Positions 34,911-46,365 of a stretch of 64,000 nucleotides of DNA are shown in pieces. The translations under genes were made by a program, and so were the position numbers. The first letter of the stretch is position 1; every line of letters starts with the position of its first letter. Where the stretch lies: assembly GCF_000346465.2 (NCBI RefSeq), contig NC_034011.1, positions 25,603,941 to 25,667,940 on the forward strand. Direction: 5' to 3'. The notes beneath the pieces were generated by a model, which had not been told where the DNA came from, searched no databases, and saw nothing but the letters and a program-made list of their open reading frames with translations. Origin of the DNA: Prunus persica (lineage: Eukaryota > Streptophyta > Magnoliopsida > Rosales > Rosaceae).

Positions 34911-35379
34911 CAGTGTTTTCAAAGGCATGCCTTCGCGCGCTTCGGAGCCCGCGTCGGCGCTAGGCGGCAGGAAAACGCCCGAGGTGGTCGGCTGTTTAGC
35001 GAGTTACACGTTTAGCGCTGGGAAGACGTAAGAAGGCGTTGCAAGGCGTGGCCAGATCTGGAAACTTCGGAACCGGAAGAAATTTGCGACTCTGCAAATT
35101 GTCTGTGAGGAAGACGACTCGCTTCGAATTTTTTTTTTTAGGTTTAATGTAACGAAACGACATCGTTTTGATTGCAGTGTTTTAAAAACAATGTTAAAGT
35201 GAAACGACGTCGTTTCACTTGGAGTGTGTTGAAAAAAAAAACTTTTTTTTTAATTTTTTATAACTTACCTTTATTGTAATAAACTTAAGGCAAGAAGAAT
35301 TAATATCTTTCTTGCCTTTTCTAACTTCAGCCGGCTGTAGCTTTTCTACTTACCCTTTTTTAATATATTAACACATGGA

Positions 35380-35413
<34 letters not shown>

Positions 35414-35606
35414 ATAGTATATGTACAACCCTAATTTCTATCCCTATCAGATAATCTCCATCAATTTCATAAATTTTATAGTACATGTATTATTCATAAA
35501 TTTTTCTTATTAAAATAAATTAATATTCAAAAGGCTTACACCTCAACGCTTCAAGACTGACGCCTCGTATAGCGCTACTTAATATGCATCGCCTTTGAAA
35601 ACATTG
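34911..35606. mobile_element. 696-bp non-autonomous hAT-like element
   Basis: The termini are CAGTGTTTTCAAAGGC on the left and the complement of CAATGTTTTCAAAGGC on the right, an inverted pair of about 16 bp with one mismatch. The 8-bp sequence AATGATAT flanks it on both sides (34903-34910 and 35607-35614). The CA..TG ends and 8-bp duplication fit hAT transposons. Inside are GC-rich ends, a perfect 24-bp palindrome at 35197-35220 and an (AT)n run. There is no transposase. Confidence 0.85.
35383..35411. repeat. (AT)n microsatellite within the hAT-like element
   Basis: A run of about 14 AT units. Confidence 0.9.
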
Positions 35607-35825
35607 AATGATATACATCTTCAAGTGCTTCACTTTTGCCAATGAAGAAGCAAACTCATAGGAGGGTGTATTCAATTTAGATTTTAAATGATTTTAAAAG
35701 AGTTATAAAGTCTCATGGATGCTTCAGACATGTTGATGGAGTCATCAAAAGAGGTATTAATTTTGGTTTTTTTGGTTTAGGTTGAAAGAAAATTAAAATT
35801 TATATTTGTCAGATCGTGAAACCCA

Positions 35826-36190
35826 GAGTGTTCATGCGCATACCCTTCAACTTGGTACTTCAGATGCATTCTTTCATACATGCCAGTTGTTTGACGAAAC
35901 TCCTGACTTGAGCGTGCCACAACAATAATAGGCAGCTTTGCTTAGCAGCACCATCATGAAGAAGCTATTTATCTCTTTTCAAGAATGCTTGTTTCAAATA
36001 TCAAACCCAACAAATTCACATTTGACACTGTCATTCACTCGTCAACTGCACTTGAAGACCTAAACATAGGCAAGTAACAACTTCATGCATGTGCAACAAA
36101 GATAGGTTTGCATTCGAATGTCTTTGTGGGAAGTGCAATATTGGATCTTTTTGTGCCAAGTTGAGCATTACCCAGGATGCTAAGAACCAT
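35826..36190 (+). pseudogene. Decayed pentatricopeptide repeat (PPR) gene fragment
   Basis: Translation across frames recovers PPR-type text. An upstream piece reads HTLQLGTSDAFFHTCQLFDE. A later piece in another frame reads EEAIYLFSRMLVSNIKPNKF and continues TFDTVIHSSTALEDL. A third reads LHACATKIGLHSNVFVGSAI and continues LDLF. Several stops and at least two frame changes separate them, and no full-length frame exists. PPR proteins bind organellar RNA; this remnant cannot. It probably arrived as a truncated copy, because no other PPR exons are nearby. Confidence 0.75.
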
Positions 36191-37030
36191 CACCAAGTGA
36201 ATGAAATTTTATCAGCATTCGAATTTCTTTGTGCGTTTGGTGTTGTGTGACAGAGTGTATTAGGGTGTACAAGGGGTATTTTTTATAGTTAGATAGGATG
36301 TACTTAGTTAATTTTACATTTTGATTTAAATATTAAGGCATACTTAGCTCATAGGATGTACTCAATTAATTTTAGGGTTCGTTTAGCAGCATTCAAATTG
36401 TATGCATCACGTGTGCCCAATTTGTTTTTTAAAATGTAATAAAATAATATGATATTTGGCATTTCGGGTGGAGTAAATTTTTTTCCAAAATATCAAATTA
36501 TCACATAAACCATCAAATTCAAATTTAACATTTTCTGGTTACATTGGGAGGAAAGAAACCCCTTGAAGTTTCGAACCTGGGTGTCAAAGCAGGGGGAAGG
36601 AGAAGGCCACCACTGTAGTACCTGCTCTCGACCAAATTTAACATGTTCCATTTCACATCTCTTATTAGATAAATTGCAAGATAATGGCAGAGCAAGCTGC
36701 AAGTCTTCAACATCCGCAGTGGCTCGCAAACCGATTACAATACGCCATTATTATTTGAGCTGCATACATCATCTGTGATCAACTGTACATCACCTATGTA
36801 TGAAGGAATTTATAGTTTCTAGATATTTTACAACAATCAATCACAGATTTTTTTTTTTTTTTTGTTGCTACAAAATGTCACAACTCTGCTCTTCAAAAGT
36901 TTGGTGGTGGTCGTCGCGAGTGGAGGCCTGGTGATGGTGGTCTGTCGTGACTCGTGAGAGATAGATAGAGAAGGAGCCGACGGCTCAGAGGAGAGGAGAG
37001 AGAGGCAGCGTGAGGTTTTCTTTAAAGTCA
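36191..37030. other. Intergenic, repeat-like, with a T-tract
   Basis: No gene is supportable. A tRNA T-loop-like sequence (complement of GGTTCGAAAC) near 36571-36580 hints at an old SINE or tRNA remnant, but no partner box or target duplication was found. A homopolymer T tract lies at about 36848-36862. Confidence 0.4.
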
Positions 37031-37039
37031 GGAAAAAAA

Positions 37040-37105
37040 AAAGGGACCCGATCCGCCCAGGCCGCCTAGGCGGGCGCCTAGCGCCTAGGCCGATTTTTCG
37101 AACGC
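37040..37105. mobile_element. Truncated end of a hAT-like repeat
   Basis: The GC-rich, self-complementary stretch built on GCCTAGGCG units ends CCGATTTTTCGAACGCT. This resembles the terminal part of common plant hAT non-autonomous elements. No matching opposite end was found nearby, so it is a fragment. Confidence 0.45.
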
Positions 37106-37265
37106 TAAGCATCACGTATGAACACCGACACGAAAGATACTCCCAAATATGGCCTGAACAATCAAGAGCAGTGTATCAATCGTAAACATGAGACACTGAA
37201 ATAGCAACATTTTCAAGGATGAAGTTTATAGTTCTTCTCACTGCACAGATAATGGCGATTATCTT
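37106..37265 (-). pseudogene. Broken fragment of a fifth WAT1-related gene
   Basis: The sequence matches the 3' end of exon 5, intron 5 and the 5' end of exon 6 of WAT1 copy D (compare 37715-37895), including the shared GAAATAGCAACAT intron text. It is cut off abruptly at the hAT-like fragment on the left and at about 37265 on the right. No coding potential remains. It lies between copies C and D, so it is either a local duplicate or a relic of a deleted copy. Confidence 0.75.
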
Positions 37266-37392
37266 TCATTGTGAACTCCACAGTGATTTAAGAAAATACA
37301 GTTTAATGAGAAGGATATAGTTCATTTATAATTATAGCTCCTCCTCCTCTTGCTTATCCGATCCATGAATGAAATATTTGCATGTTTCTTTG

Positions 37393-39069
37393 TCATATAT
37401 TTTCTGAGGTTCTGCATTGCAAAAGAGGGGTCTGTTGGGTGGATGATGCCAAGCTGTGGACTTCATTCTCCATCACAATGCTCTTTTCTTTGATTTGTCC
37501 CCACATCATAGCATAGAATCCAATTGCAACAATGACAGATCCAATCACACTGCCGTGGAAGTAAATATCAATCAAACTGGAATATTTTGAGTTGAATGTA
37601 ATGACTTGGATATAAATAAAACCTGCCAAGGTGAAGTGCTTCGCCTAGGAAGATGACCACCATGACGGCTGCAATGGCAACTCCCAAGGGCCTGAACATG
37701 GCTACAAAGATAGGCCCTTTTTGGTGCAAGCACCAAGTATGAACACCAATCCGAAAGACACTCCCAAATACAGCCTAAAAATATCTATATCAGTACATAT
37801 CAATTTATAATCACCGTGAACAAAATGGCATCAAAGAGACTGAAATAGCAACATAATCCAAGATTTATAGTTCATCTCACCGAGCAGACAATGGCGATCA
37901 TCTCGATGTTGGGCCTTAATGTCCAGGAATTTGGATTTCTTTCCACAATCAGTGAAAATATTGTGCATTGGATTGTCACAAAGAAGGTATAGAAGAATAC
38001 TATGGTCACCTTTGATGGACAGTTGTTAACAATGGATGCCTGACAGAGAGAGAGGGAAAAACTCAAGGTCAGGGTTCCCTAGCTATATGGGAGTTTGCTA
38101 GTTTGCAAGTGAAATTTCCATCTCTAAATGACTGAAAAGGTACCTGAACAATGTTCCATATTGCAGCCAAAAGGCAAGACAATGCAAGGAAAAGACCTCC
38201 AAAGATCCACTTTGAGTGTTGTGTGATGATCAAGTTCTGGTGGGGAGGGAAGTTGGATGGTGATAAAGCCTTGAACAATAAGATTGCTGAGCCCTTGTAA
38301 AGAATTACTACAAATGCCCCAGATACTGATACTATAGTTCCCAACAATTTTGCTTGACTGCTTGATCTCCTTAAGTCTAGTTTTTCCATCCTAGTTTAGA
38401 AAAAATTGCAAGGAAAATTGCAATTAGGTAGCAATATATATATGATCACTTGTCTAAAGCCTAACATACCTACCTACCTGAAAATGATTGCCAGCACAAA
38501 TGTGTAAATCGGTATAAGATTTCCCATTGCTGATGCAACTGTTGGGGAGCTGTAGTTGATGCCATTATATGCCAATATCAGACTCGAACTCCTGCAACAG
38601 CATTTTTCTTCAGCCAAATGAGATAATTGAGGTGCTGAGATCAAGCATAAACACTAGACAGACACAATTAGCTGCTAATTAATGCTTTACCCAATTAGGC
38701 CAAGGAGGAAGAACCCAGAAAGGAGTGACAGAGTAAGAGAAACCGGCTTCTTTCTGCAGTGTAAATTAAAGAATTTCATTACTTTACATGAAGGTATAAA
38801 TAATCACTAGATTTACTTGATTAATTGCACAAAGGAAGGATATGAAAGGGTGTGAGAATTACTGTCTATGCCCCTTACTGGAAAATGAAACAAGGAAGGA
38901 GGAGGAGGGTGGCAAGGGCATTAGAGTACACAACAAAAACATAAGTGCTCATTCCTCTGGACATTGCTGCTTTGCTTATAGTTGATATGCCCACATCTGC
39001 GAACTCCACCATTACCATGGCTGCAAAAGGTAAAACACCCCACCACATACAACCACCCACCATATCCAT
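37393..39069 (-). CDS. WAT1-related (EamA/UMAMIT) transporter, copy D
   Basis: Seven exons read leftward (38879-39069, 38691-38753, 38478-38591, 38144-38390, 37881-38039, 37623-37774, 37393-37549) and join in phase to 360 residues. Landmarks are [60 protein letters not shown] and [20 protein letters not shown] second ATG two codons in (39063) is possible. The C terminus ends TSENI after a PLLQ motif shared with copies A and C. The product is predicted to be a ten-helix membrane carrier, substrate unknown. It is the most upstream of the four in transcription order and abuts the fifth, broken copy. Confidence 0.9.
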
Positions 39070-39077
39070 GCTTCCCT

Positions 39078-39079
<2 letters not shown>

Positions 39080-39118
<39 letters not shown>
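39080..39118. repeat. (CT)n run before WAT1 copy D
   Basis: A CT run of about 19 units lies about 12 bp before the copy D ATG, in its leader. Confidence 0.88.
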
Positions 39119-39122
<4 letters not shown>

Positions 39123-39642
39123 TTGCAGACCACTCTTAATTACTCACAAACAAGCATAGCATAGGAATATATGACCTAGAGGAAAAAGGTATTTTTTTAT
39201 TATAAAAAATAATAAAAAATGTTGTCATCCTTTGTCTTTAAATGTCTGTTTGCTACAAGAAGCAATTTTGGGGATTCCACAATATAAAATGAAGCAAATT
39301 CTTGATTAATTTAAGTTTTGTGAATATACAACAAGAAACATACATACAAATGCAAATTCTTGATTAATTTAACTATCTACTACATAATAAAATCCGCTAA
39401 TCTCTTCAGTTTAATCAAATCAGAGTGATGCCACCATGATAGCACTAAAGCTATTAGAAAATAATTAAATAAAAACTCTACTAGTTTTGATACAGACTAT
39501 CAAACACAGTTATACCTCCAAATTTCATTTTTATGATAAGAGTTTCACTTATTTGAATGAGTTACGGAAAAATAATGTGGTATAAAAATGTTATTTGAAT
39601 AACATGATTGTATCTATTTCTCCCTAAATCATTTTTAACTTA

Positions 39643-39890
39643 TCTATATATATAAAGCAAAAGACAGAGAATGGTGAAACATTTAAAATACCAGAAAATG
39701 CCATTGGTTAATGTAAACATTAAGAATTGAAATTATTAATTAAATAAGGATAATATGGTAAATTCACAAATAATGGATTCTATTTTTATGGAACACAAAT
39801 ATCCATTATCTTTTTTAATTCTAAAATAAATTAAAAATTTTTTTTTTTAAAAACCTCTCGCATGCGCGGAAGCGCGTGCAGAGGGGCTAG
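39643..39890. mobile_element. Short non-autonomous Helitron
   Basis: The element starts TCTATATATATAAAGC and ends CTAG. It sits between an A (39642) and a T (39891), with no target duplication. About 8 bp before the CTAG end is a GC hairpin (GCATGCGC, loop GGAA, GCGCGTGC). These are the standard Helitron landmarks: 5' TC, a 3' hairpin, a CTRR end and A/T insertion. At 248 bp it carries no gene. It lies about 400 bp upstream of the COX11 start and so within its promoter region. Confidence 0.85.
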
Positions 39891-40289
39891 TATAAATAAA
39901 TAAAATTCAAGGTTACTCCGCTTCCGTATATGAATATGACACGTCACGCGAACTCGCATTAGTGGCAGCTGCCCCCCAATTCTCAAACAATTCGCTCCAA
40001 AATGAAAATCTCAGACTCAACCACGCCTTCCGTTTCCCAACCGCAAAACCCTAGACTCGTTATTTCGACGCGCTCGGTCTATTTGCGAATTCTTCGACCT
40101 CTACCAAATCTCAAATCGCAATCTGCTTCTCCTTCCGAGCTCCGAGAACTTGTTGGGAACGGGTAAAGACGACGGGAGGCATTGTCAGATTGCAAGGTTG
40201 AATTTTGCAGAGTCGTCTTCTTACTTTCTCTTTGGTTGCAGATATGCTGCCAGTAGTGAATATCAAGTGACCTCTGGCACTCTTCAAAC

Positions 40290-42376
40290 ATGTCATGGTC
40301 AAGGGTTTGCAAAAGAGCCCTTCCGCTCTCGCCTTACTTCAAGAACTCACAGCATTTCCCTTGTGAATCCAGGTATGTTGCTTGCTTACAAAAATGTTGT
40401 TAAAGCAGAGAACTTGATGATTTCCTTCTGCCTTTGGCATGAAATTTGAATGTTAATTGTTAATGGATGATGATCCAGATGCATACCCAGTTATAATTTC
40501 ATTGGAGGTAGTAGTAGCAGTGCATATCAGAGGCATTTTAGCCATTACAGGACTATTTGGGGCTTCAAGCTCGGCTCTTTTGAAAAGTGCGGTCAGCTTC
40601 CATCATTGGCTTCTCAATCTTTGTTGAGAATCCAGCGACCCTATTCTTCTCAGGCTACCGCACAACAGAAATCACGCAAGATGCTGTTGTACCTTACGGG
40701 TTTGGTTTTTGCAATGGTGGCAAGCACTTATGCAGCTGTTCCTCTCTACAGAAGATTCTGCCAAGCTACTGGGTATGGAGGCACTGTCCAACGCCGTGAG
40801 GTCTGATTCTTTTAGCTCATTTGGCCTTTAATAATTTGTTTGTTTTTTCCCCAATTTGATTGATTACAACAATACCTTACGGTTTTGCTTTCTGCAGAGT
40901 GTTGAGCAGAAGATTGCTCGGCATACTAAGGATGGCACAGTCACTACTAGGTCTGCTTTCTGCTTCAAAAGTAGCTTGTGCTCTTCTTATGTTTTCGCAG
41001 TTATTAAATCCTTATTTTTTGTTCTCCTGTTGATTTATCCTCTCCACCACAAGCCTAAGATATTAATAAACGAATGTTTGCTAGGTTACTACCCCTGTCC
41101 TAATTACACTAGTTCCACTCAACTTCAAAAGTTTTTATGTAAACCTTTGTTTTGTTTTTATCTTATGAAAACTTATTAATCTTGTAATTTAAAAAAAAAT
41201 TATATTATTCTTTTCTGAAAAGGTGTTATTCTCCAAGATGTATCATTCTATGACTTTGATTAAATGAAGTTCCCAGCATTGATTTTTCCATATGATAACC
41301 TCCTGCAGGGAGATTGTGGTGCAGTTCAATGCTGATGTGGCTGATGGAATGCAATGGAAGTTTATTCCTACACAAAGAGAGGTTTTTCTCATACATTATG
41401 TTTATTTATTATTGTTATAGCTGATTTTTCATAGTAAAGGACCTCTCTACAATTTTGATGCTTTACTAATTCTTGCTTTATTTCTGGAAGATAAGGGTCA
41501 AACCTGGAGAAAGTGCACTTGCTTTTTATACCGCTGAAAATCGAAGTTCAATTCCAATAGTTGGTGTCTCTACGTATAATGTTACCCCTATGAAGGTACT
41601 GCTCGATTTTCTCTCTTAGTGTCTTGTCATGTGGGTTCTAAATGGATTGCTCGACTCTGCGATGAACAGTATTTTAATATGTTATTTTTATTTGTTTCAT
41701 AAACCTTGATTATCTAGCTCTCATGTAAATGAGTTGTTGATTTATTTTTACTTTAGATGTTGATTATCTTTGGAGGTTTAATGGTCTAAAATGTTAGCAT
41801 CTTGAATAGAATGTTTAAGGGAGTCCGAGAGAGTTATAACCTTAGACTTCGCAATTTGTCCAGAGAGTTGTATATCGTGTTGTAGCTAATTTTGAAAGAT
41901 ATCTTGGGCATGCAGTTAATTGGCAAAAAGAAAAGAAATTTCCAAGCTTTATTTTCCAATATATAATAAGTTGAAAGCTTGCTTGTAGGAGTCTTATGTA
42001 TTCAAATTTAGAATGCTTGACTAGCAATAATTGTTGTTTTCCTTTTTCCTGTGAAGTATTTCATAGCTATTTTTCTAGAAAGTGATCTGTCATAATGATT
42101 TCTGCTTATTTTTATTTTCAGGCTGCAGTTTACTTCAATAAAATACAGTGTTTTTGCTTCGAGGAGCAGCGCCTTCTTCCTGGGGAGCAGATTGACATGC
42201 CTGTAAGTAGTGTTCTGTAAATCAGTAATTGTTTTCTAAGCAAAACCATTCTACTAAAAGACCTCTTACTTTTGCAGGTGTTCTTTTATATCGACCCTGA
42301 GTTTGAAACGGATCCAAGAATGGATGGCATCAATAACATAATTTTGTCCTACACATTTTTCAAGGTTTCAGAGTAA
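40290..42376 (+). CDS. COX11: COX11-type cytochrome c oxidase assembly protein, mitochondrial copper chaperone
   Basis: Seven coding exons (40290-40372, 40479-40800, 40898-40950, 41309-41381, 41491-41595, 42122-42202, 42278-42376) join in phase to 271 residues. The start [11 protein letters not shown] opens a basic, serine-rich presequence of about 90 residues fitting mitochondrial import. One membrane helix (about 96-118, [20 protein letters not shown]) leads into the CtaG/COX11 beta domain facing the intermembrane space. The copper-binding cysteines are present: C222-F-C224 in QCFCFEEQ and C122 after the helix. COX11 loads the CuB site of COX1. The exon before 40290 appears to be leader, possibly with its own small intron. 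The function is essential and conserved, and nothing in the frame suggests damage. Confidence 0.93.
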
Positions 42377-43494
42377 TAAAGATGATCTGCCATTTCAATA
42401 ATTGTGAAGATGGTTCACTATGTAAGCGACCAGACTGAAATCATCAAGGAAGAAAGAGAACAACAAAAGAGCATTATATATCAATATTTGGTGTTTTTTT
42501 TAAAAAAATTTTAAAATTCATATTTATTACAGATCATGTTTCCTCAGTAGGTTGCATTTTAAAATGTATGCACAAATAAAGGAAGATCTTGAAATGCTTT
42601 TAGAAACAGAATGTAAGAACCTTGTTTCATGCAAAATTAACCCGGGGAAGTCACTTGGCTATAAATCATTGAAGTCAATAACTGGCAAAAGCGCAAGCGA
42701 TGAAACTAAATACGGTGCTAATTATTCGGTTGGGTCAACTCCATTCAACTTCACCAATGGGGTGTTTGTTGGATTGCAGGGCTTTAGTGCGCTCTTAAGT
42801 GGTCGTGAGTTCAAGTCCTTATGATATCTGTGTGTTTCCTAACTTAAGAAAACCCTCCATTCAACTCCATAATTCATGATTTGAATTAGTTTTACTCAAA
42901 ATAGAATTCCTTTATGCATTTAATTATTATTAGTTTAAATGTTTTGATTTGTGTTAACTTTTGCATGAATGATCCTTTAATGAACACTAAAAATATGATC
43001 GGTTTTGACGAAAAAAAGGAACCAAAACTGGGTTTACTCACTTCACCAACCAATGCAAACTTTTTAGGTTTCAACTAAAAAAAAAGACAATAAATAATTG
43101 AAAGCATTTGGAAAAGGCAATTTAGGGGGGGACAAAATGCAGAGGCAATGAAAAAAATTAATTCATGACATAATTGAATGATGAAAGAAGAGGAGGGGAT
43201 GGTACACCAGCTATTCCAAGTTTACAAAAAAGATCACATAAATGGTGAAATCAAGGAATCGTCTGGATCCTACTACAATCTTAAGCTTGCAAAAGATGCA
43301 GCAAGAAGGTGAAAATGTCTCTAAATCCTGGCTGCTAGCCACAATTCTATTGATCATGCGGATATCTAATATCTATACAGACACCTCCCAAAACACAGAC
43401 CACAGGTGATTAGTATGTGTAAACACCCAGCATACAAGTCTTCTTGTAAAAATAAGAACTATATACCAAAAGGCCCCACAATTGGGGTCGACAT
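42377..43494. other. Intergenic region between convergent COX11 and the Myb/SANT-like gene
   Basis: No gene is supported. A 90-codon open frame at 42552-42824 begins with TTG and has no recognized motif. A GAGTTCAAGTCC sequence at about 42811-42822 resembles a tRNA B-box but has no clear A-box or target duplication. The right part is the 3' UTR of the leftward gene. Confidence 0.45.
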
Positions 43495-44494
43495 TTACTT
43501 CCACCACCAGAACTGTCTAAATAAGTATAATTTTCTCATTTGAGCATTGTATGCCATGAAAGCTCGAGCTTTGACTGGGTCAGCATTCAAATACTCAAAT
43601 GCATACATCTGCCTTGCCTCTTCCAAACCATCAATTTCCATCACAGCCTGTAGTAGTTCAGAGGCATCAATAGAGTATTTGCTTTGCTCCATTGCATCAG
43701 CCAAGCGACGAATGCTTGATGCCACAGCCATCATTGCATCCTGAAGGGCTTCTGAGCCACGAGGGCGTTTTGGAAGTTGTCTAAGGGGCTGGATCAGAGG
43801 GGGGTCTTGACTACCATCTGGCATCTTGGTATACTCATCTGGTCCACTATATGACTCTGTTCCATCTGTCTCACTTAGGTCATCGGAGCTTGGAGAAAGA
43901 AATGAGGCAGAATCATCTTCACAATTCTTCATGTCACTTGGATGGCCTCCATCCTTCATCTTAGCCCAGCGACTAGGGGCTTGATAATTTCCACATACAA
44001 TTTTTAGTTCATCATACATCTCTATCTGCTTCCCTTGAATCCCTCTTGCGTCAGGGTGTGCCTATTTATTGAATTGACAATATCACTAATATGCACACTA
44101 TAAATAAAAGCACGAGAAATAAAAGAAGAAAAAGACTCACTGCGATGTATCTCTTCCAAAGCTCTTCATTGTCACACTCAATCATCTTTGTACTCGGATT
44201 CCACCTGAAACCATCTTGACTAAGCATATCCTTCATTGCCTTATACCTCTTCTTTATGGTCTTAAGACGATTAATGACTTTTTGATTGTTTAAATTTAAG
44301 TTAAAACGAGAGTTCACAGCAATACAAGCAGCAGTGTAGGCATTTTCATTAAAGCACTTGTCAATTTTGTTTCCGTTTCTAGCTTGAACAGCAAGGGCAT
44401 CAATTAAACACTTATCCATTGCAAGTGACCAAACAACGTTCCTTCCTTTGTGCTTCAAATCCCTTCTCTGCCTATGGAGGTCATAATGATCCAT
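43495..44494 (-). CDS. Myb/SANT-like DNA-binding protein of the L10-interacting MYB (LIMYB-like) family
   Basis: Two coding exons (44141-44494 and 43495-44061) join in phase to 306 residues. Residues about 15-118 form the Myb/SANT-like domain (NVVWSLAMDKCLIDAL, the aromatic WNPSTK turn, ECDNEELWKRYIA). After an acidic, serine-rich linker comes a C-terminal helical region (LQDAMMAVASSIRRLADAME and LEEARQMYAFEYLNADPVKA). This layout occurs in plant proteins related to domesticated Harbinger transposon cofactors, including LIMYB, which represses ribosomal-protein genes. Direct function here is unknown. A donor at 45391 and an acceptor at 44504 indicate an 888-bp leader intron, with the first exon extending to about 45500. 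Confidence 0.82.
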
Positions 44495-45499
44495 TTCCAA
44501 CTCCTAAAATAAATTAATAACAATCAAATAAGAAGCCAGTTGTTTGGTGCTATATGAAAGAATATGGTGAACATAAACGTGGGATGTAGTTATAATGCAA
44601 TCTTGAGGAACTCCAAGGGTATCAACATGCATAATGCAGGAAATGAAATAAAAACAATGCACAACGTTTTTCAAGATCAATTACTACTTGAGTTTTCACC
44701 CAGCAATAATCTCCTGAATTGGCCACCAAGATGCCAATTTTTGACCTACTTGCATATATATCAAAACAGAATACCCACTATGACTGCATTTTATTAGTAA
44801 AAGTTATAATAACGATTAATATGACAATGCTATATGACAATTCGAAACCAACATGTGTTCTATCACATGATTTCATAGAGTAGGGATTTTGAATGCATGT
44901 GTTCTATAAACAGATGCGATGTGTTTGTGGGTGTGAATGAGAGAGAAATGGTTCTAACTACTCAGATTAAACTGACTCAAATTTCATTACAGGCTACCAT
45001 AATTTTGAGATAGCAACTACCCAGAATTTCAGGTTGGAATTCATATTAGTCACAAATGAATATGCTTCCACCTAAAGAAAATAAATTCATATGAATTGGT
45101 GGTGACTTCAATCTCTTTTCACAAGCAGAAAGTCATTACATATTTGCTTAAGCATAGAGTTAGAACAAAAGTAAAAACCAAATGAACCGATGAAAGATCA
45201 TCCAACTACATGGAAGAATTTCATAGTACCAAAAGAAGAACCAACAAACCCACTTCCAAATTCAAGCAACGAGAATAATTGTTATAACAAGAACCCAAAA
45301 TGCACTCACTCACAGTGATAGACTGTAACTTGTAAGCATACGTAAAAATATACATTTATATAGACAGATTGAGAGAGAGAAAGAGAGAGACCTGGGTCAA
45401 TGGAGAGAGGAAGTAGCGATCTCTGGAGGAGTGGAGTTCTCTCGCCGGTCAGATTGCCGATTCCGACTGCATCTGATCGCCGGGAGATGCAACGACGTC

Positions 45500-46365
45500 G
45501 TTAAGAGGAGGAATGAGGACTACTGTCACACTTCATTTGGGAGATTAGGGTTTTTTATTTTCTATTTTTTCCTCGAGAAGACGTTGGAAAAATTTTCCCG
45601 AGCTACACTTTCTCGAAAACCAAACGCCTACAGGAGAAAAGAACATTTTGGTCGTCCGCTAACGTACGGAAGAGTTTGTGAAATTTGCAGGAAGGCCCTA
45701 TCATGAAGTGCCACGTATACAACAAGACAAATCTTACCCGACCAAAAAGAAAACAAGTTGCTTTTAGCAAAATCCTGAACGCACGATTTGTATCTGACAA
45801 AACACAGCCCCAATTTTATTTTTTTTTATTTTTTTGGTGGACGAAAGTAAACAGCCCCAATAACAATAAGGATTTTGCTCTACCAAGATGTTGGGCCAAA
45901 GATATACCCCAAACCAAGACGCAAGACAACCGATGTGGGCCTCAAAATAGGCCCAAAAAGGTAATCAGGCATGCAAAACGGCTCAATTATTTTACGCTGG
46001 CAAACCTTTGGGCCTACTAATATATTTGAGGCCCCTGAAATTACCAGTTTTACCCCAACCCCACACATGAAATTCATGGGTGGGTTTTGGGGTCCTTGGA
46101 TTTTCTTTTTCGAATTACGTGAAGGCTAAATTGGCATTCTTAGCAGTTGGTGTCTGCAGAATTACCACAAATATAAATAGGCCTAAACCGGCCAGTATGT
46201 AACTGAGCCAGGTAAAGCTCATAAAATGAGTATGAAATTGGGCTGCACCAAAAATAGGCCTGACATCAAATGCGCCTTAATGCCAGACCACAATGATGAT
46301 TACATAAATGCAGATAATCACAGAATGACGCAGACATATTTTTACAGAATTAATTATGCATAGCC
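45500..46365. other. Promoter and spacer between the Myb/SANT-like gene and UVH3
   Basis: No gene is seen. Pyrimidine and purine tracts and an ACGACGTCGT palindrome (45492-45501) mark the promoter/leader of the leftward Myb/SANT-like gene. The part nearest 46366 is the 3' UTR of UVH3. Confidence 0.45.

Noticed and set aside
42552..42824. 90-codon open frame after COX11
   Set aside because: It starts at TTG rather than ATG, has no recognizable domain and no splice context.
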